NCBI GenBank assembly: GCA_025618425.1
Contig: CM046846.1
Span: 3,649,355 to 3,713,354, forward strand
Source of the DNA: Heliocidaris tuberculata
Taxonomy: Eukaryota; Echinodermata; Echinoidea; Camarodonta; Echinometridae
Length of the DNA stretch: 64,000 nucleotides
Direction of reading: 5' to 3'
The position numbers and the translations under genes were made by a program. Below, piece after piece: positions 51,601 to 63,100 of the stretch (the first letter of the stretch is position 1; every line of letters begins with the position of its first letter). Below the pieces are notes generated by a model that was given only the letters and a program-made list of their open reading frames with translations, ran no database searches and was not told where the DNA came from.

Positions 51601-54600
51601 AGCATAATTAATTTTGTAGACAAAATTTCAAAATTCTGTGTAGAAGTTCAATGAACCTCATGAAAGTCTTTCAGATGGAACAAAAAAAATCGAAATCGGT
51701 CAATAAATGAGGAAGGAGAAGCAATTTTTGTGATTTTTGAGAAATGCGCATAAATTAGCATATTTAATGAGTTTCAAAATTCTGTGTAGAAGTTTCGAAT
51801 CCCCCACCTAGTGCTATCATATAAAGCAAACGGAATTAAAATCGGGTAAGAAATGGTGAAGAAGAAGCATTTTGAAATTGGGGACGGACGACAGACGAAG
51901 GACGGACGGACGGACGGACGGACGGACGGACGACGGACGCCTCGCCACGGCATAAGCTCATCTGGCCCATTCGGGCCGGATGAGCTAACAACACTATGGC
52001 TAGTGCTATTACACAATTTTTCACAGTTTCTTCTATAGTTGAATTATGGATAAATCTACCTTTAAAGTCAAAAAAAGATTTTATCAATTTTAAAGTCATG
52101 TACTACATTAATAACAAATTTTACCATCTTCTGTCATGATTTGTTTTCAAATTCATAGAACTCGGGAAAGGAATTCAATGTCCACTAAATTCTGAGGTTA
52201 AGTTTTTGTGTTGAAAAGAATACATCTAAAACTGTGATAGGAACATACAATATTAAACGTGAAGTTAGGTTTTCAGAGTGGTCTAAGAGAGAGATCTTTG
52301 AGCTTCTTACCTCTGGTACAAGCTTGAGGGCTGTTAGAATGTTATCCAGGATAAAAGAGAAGGCAAGTTGATCATCATCACCTAGCAATGGGTTGATGGC
52401 CATCTCCAGGCGAGAGAGCTTATCAGTTTTCTACATAGTTGGAAAATGAAGTAAAATGTTTCAGAAACTTTTACTACTGATTTCTTTGTAACAAAGAGAA
52501 GGTAGATATGTTTAAATGATTTTCAATACAAACATTACTACGGAGGACTGATTAAACCTCACCTTAATCATTTCAGATGTAAATTTAGATGAGCATCTAT
52601 GGAAAGCAAACTATCATGAATGCCAAAATTATAGACTTATTCTGTTTATACATTTCTATTTCAATTTCTGTTAATAACAAAACATATTAACAAACTGCCG
52701 ATGCATGAATTGCAAATGATTAACCAACACATAGTCACATACATTCCTTACCTAATTTGGAAGAGTGAAATATGATTATTTCCATTACTATGAAATATAA
52801 AATATTAAAAGTACAAACTTTCCAACAAAATGAAATATTTCCATTAATTTTGTAAAACAATGTATATAATAAACTAAGCTGTGATCAAGGAATATGAATG
52901 CCTAAAGCAAAGGTAATCTCATTAACTAAAACTGTAAGCACACAAATACCCTTTTCCATCTAATGATACATAAGGCTTTTTTGTTCTAACCAAACAAATG
53001 TTACCTCTTGCATTTTCTTCTGAGCCATTAGAAGCATGTTCTTAGCCACCCTTTCCATCATATAATACATAAGCCCTCCTGCCTCTAACAAAATAAATGT
53101 TACAACTTGCATAGATCTTCTTCTGTGCCATTAGAAGCATGTTCTTAGCCACCCTTTTCCATCTAATGATACATAAGCCCTCCTGCCTCTAACAAAATAA
53201 ATGTTACCTCTTGCATCTTCTTTTGTGCCATTAGAAGCATGTTCTTAGCCACCCTTTTCCATCTCATGATACATAAGCCCTCCTGCCTCTAACAAAATAA
53301 ATGTTACCTCTTGCATCTTCTTTTGTGCCATTAGAAGCATGTTCTTAGCCACCATAGTGAGAGGACTCATTTCACCATTGTAAAGAATACTGTTATCAAC
53401 AATCTGGTTGATGTCTGCCTCAAACTGATCCCTGGATGCATATCGGTGCTTCCGGATATTCTGTGAGGATATAAAGGATTTAAATGTAAACATTAACAGT
53501 GATTTGTAAAGTACACCGTTATCAACAATGTGAATGATGTCCACCTCAATCTGATCTCTTGTTACATTAAAGTGCTTCCGGATGTTTAGTCGAAAGATGA
53601 TGGATTTCAAGATTGACCTTGCTACAAATGAGATGCAGAGTATATTAGATTGGTGCTAACCTTGAAATTCATAGCCTTCACATGAAACAATATTCTTTGA
53701 AGGCAAAGTGAGATTTTAAAGTGATTGATTAACTTTGCCCAGGACTGAAAAAAAAAAATCACTGTTCCAGCTAATGCTGTAATCATAATTGCAAACCTTT
53801 AGGTCAGACAGGAATCGCCTGAGTTTTATAAGCTGATCGATCGTTTATATTTTAAAGATATTTACGATTGAACATTGATGTCGGGATAGAGTACCACCGA
53901 ACCCTGAAGAACTCTTACGGTTGGCATACCTCGCTCTATCACAGAATACCGTACGGGCTGGAAACCCGCTCTGAAATCGCCAAGCGCCGGAGCTTGGTTT
54001 TTGTGACTGCAGCGCAGTGAAGAAGCCGAGCGACTTGCGCTAGCGATCGATCACGATTTTCTCTTTTTTAGGATAGTAAACGGGTTCCATTTTCTCTCAT
54101 ACTTTCACATATCCTTAATTATATATGTAGTTAGAGGATTGCACACAATTCACTTGCATTTGAGCTGATTTCACAATTTTTCACAAAGTTAATCAATCCC
54201 TTTAAAAAAGAGAGAAATTCATAGCTCAGACTTGACAAGTATCTATTCATAATCTTAAAATAAAAGATACGAAAAAAGTCTATTTGTAAGAGCGATTTCA
54301 TTATAAACCACAGCTAAAATTCATAAAAGTTTGTACACAATGGTTGTTCATTCTCAAATATGTCTTTTTAATCTAGCAGACACTTTACATTCTCTACAAG
54401 TAATCAAAACTAACTCTCAATTTTACTTTAATCAAGTCTTTAAAAGAAATAATGAGTAGAAAGGGATATATTCTCACATCTCTGATGGTCTGGAGAGCTA
54501 TTGGCTTGCTGACTATCTTGTAATAATCAGGAAACTTCCTCTTCTCAACAGCAGTATGAAATGGTTGGGTCTGGAAGAGAGAATAATATTAATGACATAC

Positions 54601-57344
54601 TACTATTGTATACATGTCCATAAATGATTTACCTGCACACACATCATTCCCATACTTAGGTATTTGGGGGCAAACACCTTGCAAAAGGGCACAAGCACAC
54701 TGACTTTTCAAGATCATTGCTATTTCCACAGGGCCTGACCACCTCCTCATTTATTTATCCATAATGTATTAATATGGTTGAACTTACATAGGGTAGTTCC
54801 CTGATTGCATTGAGTATCTCCTCAAGGATGCCACTCATAATGACTTGAGGATCAGCTCTCCGTCGGTTCTTGGATTGCTTGGGTCTCTGCAAGACAGAAT
54901 CGTATACAAAAGTATAAAAAGGTGACAGTCATTGAAAACTGAATTCAAAGACCTAGAAAAACAAACTGACAAATAATTACACAATGTCTTACAGCATGCC
55001 TCATACATCAACATCTTGCATAGGCAAATCTGAGAAATTAAGCATCTTGGGCAGAATTGACATTTATTAACATCAAATCTTGATCAAATGAGCCCAGAAT
55101 CTACCAGTCTGCTGATGCATAATGGTATCAGTTTACCAGTTAAATGGTACTTCAGAAATTACAAAATAAATTGAGGTACAGATCGAAGTGCTGAAAATTT
55201 AACATGGTACTTTGGGCTCTACCATTGATGATGGAAGGTTGACATGGAAAAAAAAACCCACAGAACTAATTTCAATAATATGTGAGCCATTATCATTTAG
55301 GATCAGAGTAAGCTCTGTTTGAACATTTCAAAATTGGTCATCAAATTAATGACATAGACCATGCTATATTAGTGTTATCCAATCGATCTACAATGCATTA
55401 GATAAGTACTTACCTTGAGGTAATCACAATGAGGTTCCGGGTTTACTCTCCTCTTCTTGGTCTGTTTGATATTTTCCTTGGGAAATCTTAGCACTAATGA
55501 CTGTCTTCTTATCTTGTCCGCACTGGGAAAAGGACATGAAGAGAAGGAAATAAGTGTCAAATATCATCTATATACAAAATTATGATGTTATACATAGAGT
55601 AAAAAAAAAAAGGTACAAACATCTTTTTTTTGCAGTAGGAGCTTCATATCTCGCTGCTGATGCAAGCTCTTATGCAGGAAAAATTCCTGATGTCCAGGAT
55701 AACACTACCAGATTGCAACCCAGCATCTCCACATTCAATGATATCAGAGACATTGAAGACTTTCTGCTATCCTTGCACTTCACTTGCACTATTTTTGAAA
55801 ATGCTACAAACTAAAACATGAGGTGGATGCTGAATGTCACCTCAAAAGAAAATATTAATGTACAGTTGAGTTCTGGTCATGAGATTGAATTGTCAGAGAA
55901 ACTGTCTCAAAGCCATTGTGAAAGGTTGATTACATATCACATACTAATTGGTGTATGCTGTAAGATTTTGGAATCACCAAAATGATAAGAAATTGACTCA
56001 ATCCTGCTGAGAGTCACATGCACTGAACACAGAAATGTGTATATGGGACTACACACAAATGTTCCGCCTGAAAATTTCAGCTGTTTCTTGTCATATTTTG
56101 AATATGAGGGCATTTGAAGAGCAATCTTTTTCAGGGGACATATCTACTATAATAATCTTCCAAACTAACATAAAAGAATTAGAAAGCTCACAAATTATTT
56201 TTCACCTTTCCCAGAACTCAAACTTCTCTTTAAATGTTTGTACTCACTGAGCAATGACCCTTCTGTCTAGAAGGATCTTGGTTCCTTCAGTCTTGACCAG
56301 TTCATCATCACCAAGCTGTTTCTCTTCCTCCTCTTCCTGTTCCTGGGTCATGGCAACGTTGATGGGAGCAGGTTTCTCAGAGTCCTCCTTCTTATACCTG
56401 GGACAATCCTTGTTGGTTCTCATGTGGCCTATCATACCGCAAGCTCCACACTTCATCTAAACAGCAAAAAGAATAAATGATAATTACTTTGACACAACAT
56501 TCCATCAAAGAAAACCACAGAGGGAGGCTTTTAGCTATTGATCATATATTCCAACAACAATGGAGTCATTGAGTTGCTACATACAAAAAATAGTACAGGA
56601 ATTCATAAATGATAAAGTATTATTCAGAGCATCTCAAGGGGAGTCCTGCAATTCATCAACATGTGATTTGGTTATATTCTGTCCATGAATCTTTGAGAAG
56701 GAGTCCTCAATCCTAGGAGACAATGTGGCAGTAGCTCCCCGCCCCCCTCAAACATACAGAATTAACTTTCTATACTTTTCGACCAATGCTTTCAGACCAA
56801 TATGATTGAGCCTCATGCTGAAAATGGATCAAGTTCCCATCTGTGATGATTTTCAGATGATTCACCTTCAGATCCGGTTTCTCTTTCTTCTTCTTTGGTT
56901 TCTTGATGACCTTGGGCTTGGGGTTGACCTTCTCCTTCTCCATCTTCTCCTGGTTCCTCTTGATCCTCCTCAGCTGCTCCTGGATTCTCCTTCGTTCCTT
57001 CTTCATCTCCTCACGGTGACGTTCATCATGCAATGCAAACTGACGACTGCGTAGAGAGATAGAGACAGAGAGAGGGAGAGATAGAGACAGAGAGAGGGAG
57101 AGATAGAGACAGAGAGAGGGAGAGATAGAGACAGAGAGAGGGAGAGATAGAGATATAGAGAGGGAGAGATAGAGACAGAGAGGGAGAGATAGAGATATAG
57201 AGAGAGATAGAGATATAGAGAGAGAGAGATAGAGACAGAGAGAGGGAGAGATAGAGACAGAGAGAGGGAGAGATAGAGACAGAGAGAGGGAGAGATAGAG
57301 ACAGAGAGAGGGAGAGATAGAGACAGAGAGAGGGAGAGATAGAG

Positions 57345-57387
<43 letters not shown>

Positions 57388-60070
57388 AACAATACCACAG
57401 ATTAACGCCCTCTTCTCAACGGCTCTCATTACAATTTACCATGTTTTATTCAAGTTTACAGTGCATCTTACACCAACAGAAAGCAAATTTCAGTATCATA
57501 TATCGACAAAAAACTTGAAACTTGAAGAGAAAGGAAGAATGACAGATAAACAGAAATGTAGAGAAAGAGAGAGAGAGAGCAAAGATAAAGGGGTCATTTT
57601 CAACAAACCTATTTGTGCTTTTCATGATCCCGCCACTATTATTTATCATACTGATTTGTAACTGATTTTTGTAATGTGTTTTTACAGTGGAAATAAAACG
57701 ATTTGATGATTAAAAAAGAGACAAAGAACAGAAAAAACAGAAACAGAAAAGACCAGAATGGAGACAAGCATGGAGCATTAAAGTGAGAGAATTGATGATT
57801 GTGTAACATTTACTCCAATGGCAATTGCTCCATGGTCCATTCCTGATGTTAGTTGAAACCTAACTTCAACCCTGGACCCAATCTTTTAAGTCAAGAAGTA
57901 TTATGTTATGCTCTATATGTACATGTGCAAGTACATGTAACACCATGTTATCTATGTATGTGGTTGTAATTGTTATGTTTGTAGTGGAATTGATATCATC
58001 TACTATGTAAGTTTTGTAGAGGGACTAGGCTCGACTAGCACTTGTGCTATTTTCTGGTCCCATGTACCCATTATTATCACATGTTTCAATCCTGTAACAA
58101 CATTACTGTATGAAAAATCTTGTACACATGATGTTGTTGTTGGTGAATAAAATCATTCAATTCAATTCAATTCAAATTACAATAATGAATTCTAACCCTA
58201 GCCCTAAACCTATTCTAAATCCAAACCATAACCCTCACCCTACATCTCTGATGAGTAAAGCCTGGAGAAAATGTCAGATCATCAACTTGATATGGAGAGA
58301 ATGGGTAACAGAGAAGAACAAAAAGATAGACAGATCGAGAGTAGAGATAAGAAGAAAGATGGATGATATGAAGAAGCATGACTAACATGTAAGACTCATC
58401 CTTAGTCTGTCTGATACGGACATAGGTATCAATGACTTCTGCTCTCCTGACGGTCTCTACCCTCACATACTCCTTACCATCATCTCCTTTGAAGGTCCTG
58501 TGAATCTTCAATCTCCGTCCAGACTAACAAAAAAGACAACAATTACATTCAAATTATCATTAACTCTTAATGTTAATCAGCAGGGAAAGATAATGACTAC
58601 ATATTTTTTATTCAAAAGTAAACAAAAATAACTGCTGTATACAGTAAACAAACAATGCATGCATTATTTATATTAACAAACCTATTCTACAGTTTTAAAT
58701 CACATCAGTTAAGTGGGAACTTAAAAACTGGGTTCTGTGACATATACATCTGTACAATCAATTTAGTCCGATACATATAAAATCATGCATACTTATAAAA
58801 TACTTATCCACTGTATGATAATTTATATATATACATATCACTGAAAGGGCTTGCAAGCACAACTATTTTTCAAACATGATTTTTCGAGGGCTCAGCACAT
58901 ATTTCAAGATACTAAACTTACATTGACACATACATTTTCATAAATATAATCACCTTTACTGGTATGCCCAAGCATTGTCTAGAAGGATAAGTGATGAGGG
59001 AAACTAACATTTTCTGAAAATTTGCTATGTTGCTATAAGCTAGTAAACTTGGTTACAGTAAGATTTTACTCTAACAAATAAATAAACCATTGTCATTTTA
59101 CCAGAGAAGAAGCAAAGCTATGGACCGATCCTGTATCATCATCCTTGCCGGGTACAGGGGTGTTGGTCCGACTCCCCTTGGAGGTAGAGGGTCCAGCCCC
59201 ATCCTTGCTCCCCTTGGGTGTGGCACTGTTGGAATCCTCGCCCATGATCATACGCTGGAGCTCCAATCTTTCAGCTTCCTCTCGCTCATGAGACAACTGC
59301 AGAGAAAAAAAAAATCAATATAATCTTAGAGAGCCATACACTTTGCTTTCTAAGAACCTACTGCGCTTTTCATAGAGAGAAGGGTGAAAAAAGGGTGAAA
59401 ACTTGGTGAAGTAGTTCACCTGTACATCCCAATCAACTGGACCTCATAGAAGATTAGCTACTGGCAAAAACGTGTATCCATTCAAACAGCCATTATCATC
59501 TGGTGTGTTTGAAGAAAAGTCACTGTTTGAATGATACTGAGTTGCATGTGGAGGACTTTCCACGCTCTGTCTGAGATCATATGTTTCCAGACATACATTC
59601 CAATGATATTACAAACTTAAGCAAACTATAGGAAATCAAAATCATGATCTAGTGATGTGGAGCTTATTCAGCCATAGCTATCTACATAACAATGTATTAT
59701 TTTGCATATGGCTCTTAGCATCACTTCATTATGTCACTTCATTTTTCCATGAAGTGACAAAAAATTCTGCAACTTGGCACACAGATAGAGTATCTTATAA
59801 AGAATAAGCCTGTAAAGTCTTATATCTACATCACAAACAGTTTTTGAATTATCGCTAATTAATTATTCACATATTAGCAAAGTGATAATTCTGCATTGTC
59901 TACAACACATATTGAGAAATGTCCAGTTTAATGCTGCCCGGTACCAGTTGGTCAAAATTTCATAAATTTGATATCAAAAGAGGCGTAAGACTAGGTGAAA
60001 ATGTAATGAAAGCTAGCGGTGCAAAAATAATTATCCTTGAACATATCAGGGCGTGTGTTCTGGCCCCCAT

Positions 60071-60101
<31 letters not shown>

Positions 60102-63100
60102 CCCTTTTAGGATTAAATTGTTACAAAATTAGAATTAAATAATAATGGAAAGTACTAATGAAGTCACCTGTGAGCTAGTTTTCTTGCTGCTTAACATGAC
60201 TTCAATATTCTTGCCCATCTCTTCAAAATCGCTATCTTCTCCTTCTCCTGAGCTACTCTCCTCATCTGTTGATACCTCAGTGTTGGATAAAACTCTGAAG
60301 AAAAAAAAAGAAGACAAGTTGTTTTCTCTGACTCTCACAACTTATAACAGCACTTAAACTCCTTACAAAGGAATAACTATAATAATAACTATATAATCAT
60401 AAAAAGTTTTGTAATGTTTTAGAAACAAGGGATGCTATTAAAGATGCATTGGTTAGAAACTATTGAAATCGCTATGGAAATTTATATTATCAGGAAAGAT
60501 TTTCTGATTACACAACCAACTGATTAAGTTGTAATTAACTCAACCAATCAGATGAATCTCTTCAAGGATGTCACTCTCCTGAAAGCATAACAAAATCTTG
60601 AAGGTTGGTAAAATAGTTTGTACCAACTCTGAAAAGACATTAATAGCCATATACTCTCTGATGTTTGACATCATTAACTCACTTGCTCTGGAGGTCAAAG
60701 ATTCTTTGGCATTCCTCCTTGTAGCGTTCATGATGCTCAGCAATACCAAAACGGTTTCCTCTAGCAAACTTGGAGGTGGTACTGTCTCCTGTTCTGGCTT
60801 GCTGGGTAGAGTAGGTCCTGACAACATCAATCACCTCCCAACGTGATAACTTCTTGATCTGTAACATTGACGTATTAAAAAGTCATTCATTGACAAAATA
60901 CCTCTCCATTAACTATTCAAGATGTATATTTCGCCACAAAGGTTTCCGTGTCAGATAATATTCTGCAAAGGATTCTACAGTGATTAGTTCATGGCTGAAA
61001 ATTTTTCAACTAAGTTTTCATGTTCAATGCACAAAGAACTAACGAAATGTCAAGATTGTACTGATGTTGAATTATCTAACATATTACACAGTTGGAATTG
61101 ATTTCATTTGAACTTAACATGCATTTCTGATGGGTTTAATCTTGCCTTTATCTCAGACTCCTTATTCAAAAGGTTAAGAAAACACTGTCATGCTTCCTTT
61201 AGAAGGCTGTGATTTATATCCAAAGGACTAGCCTTACAGGGATAAGTACTTAACTCAAGTTAACCTGTAAAATTACTTCTTTTCCAAAGCAAAGCTCAGC
61301 TAGTTCTGAGCCTATTGCTCTGGTTATTGCTTCTATTGCAACTCATTCTTTTACGGTTTCCAAAATTAGACATTTTTATGACTATTCCCTGAAACCCTGA
61401 TAAAAATGCCTTCCTTACATCTTCTTCAGCAATGCCAAAGTTCCTGAGTAGCTGCTTGGCCTGCTTCAGGTTGAGTCTTCTCAGATCAGCATCCGTACCT
61501 GTCACAGTTTTCTTGGGTTGGGTTGGCTTCTCAACCTCATCTTGCTGTGAATCAAAGACAAGTGGAAAAACATTACATATCACTTCATGAATATCAGCTT
61601 TCATGATGCTTCCACCATGAAGACTAATTCTCAAACTCAATGAATAGAAATAAATGAATGTTCTAATCTAAATGGATTAATTTTTCATGTGTTAACAATA
61701 AAATTGAATTCAAACCAACTCCCGCACAAAGAAAGACATTTGAAATGTGTTTGAATTTGATCTCAAATACATGAGAAATGAAAAATGCACCCTTCCCAAT
61801 ATCATTCAAAAATAAAACAGTCTGATTTTCCTAGTGAATCTAAGCAAGCACTACTGAAACATTATCTTCTTCTTGCTATCGATGCTTAGATATCCAACAT
61901 GTATCAACAATTCATGAAGTAATACAGTATTGGTATTAAAAGACATAACAATCGAATTGTGAAATTTCTTAGATAGTTCTTGGGGACGTATTATGCTAAC
62001 AGTACCCTAGGACTCCACACTAACTACTTTGTAAGGGAGTAATATTGACAAAGCTATAAAAATAAGGAGCTTCTGTTTCATGGTTTCATGATTTCAATTT
62101 AGAAAATATTCTGAACCTTTAGAGGGTTCTTTGCTCTTGGACCCCAGTTATTGTTAAGCCCTACCTATACCTACATCTAGCCTTGTCCTAACTTGTAAAT
62201 GTCTAAATATATTCCTGTTGAGCTTAGGAGTCCAGCCATCTTCTAAGGAAAAATCCCAGTACCAGCAGGCTGGGGATATCTGGCTCACTCTGTGACCTTC
62301 CACCTTGCGAGGCATGCGGCCACGACACTCGTGAACGAGGAGGGTGGTAGGGGATAGCTAGCAGTGTGAGGATGATGAAGCAGTGAGGTGGAAAAGGTCA
62401 AAGGTGAAAGGTGAGAGGTGAGAAGCAGAGTTGAGGGGGTCAAGCATAACAACACAGCAAGTGAAAATAATGCAAGGCATACACATACAAAAAAAAAGAT
62501 GAGTAAGGCATATGAGAAATTATTATTTCAAAAATATGAAAGTGAAGATGTTCACAAAAAAAAAGGTGCATACAAGGAAGGATGAAAATACTGTTTAAAT
62601 ATGGAGATCATTTGCACATGACAAAAGTAAACCAAAGATGGAAAAGGAAACTGGAAGAGAAGAGGGAACCACATGAGAAGGAGAATGTTGAAAGGGGAAA
62701 AATGAAGGATAGTGGGGATGGTGTTGATGGTTTTCTATTAGTTAAAGATACTTCCAGCAAGACATCAAAATTTCCACACAATTAGGATGGGGAAAATGAT
62801 TTATAAAATTTATTTTAGTACAAACAAATCATTTATTGAATGTACATCAACAGGATTAATTGTGATGACACGGTGGAACTGATTTTTGTCAAAAACAGAA
62901 AATCACGACAATACAGGGATGTCCTGCAAACTTACCATCAGGTTCAAAGAGATATTGGGGTCACCCTGATAATGACAGAAGGGGGCAAATCGGGTGTAGG
63001 GTTGATGCATGAATACTTGCCACATTTGAGAACAATAAGGACAATAGGGTAGTAACAACCCTGAAATTGGGTCTCTCTACTTCTTGCTTCCAATGGTCTT

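Noticed and set aside
53245..53610. 121-codon continuous frame taken as one TAF1 exon
   Set aside because: It spans a relic exon copy, a short intron, the real exon and the start of the next intron. Conserved junctions and phase support only 53,308-53,460.
57054..57386. Regular 20-bp repeats reminiscent of a CRISPR array
   Set aside because: The units are contiguous purine repeats without unique spacers, in an animal intron. It is a minisatellite.
56770..57429. 219-codon minus-strand frame with Ser/Leu repeats
   Set aside because: It fuses a genuine TAF1 exon (56,866-57,046) to minisatellite and intron sequence. The acceptor at 57,047-57,049 marks the real exon boundary.
62250..62400. Possible extra TAF1 exon in the large intron
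   Set aside because: The translation does not resemble TAF1, and the preceding exon end is found in correct phase at the window edge (63,990-64,000).
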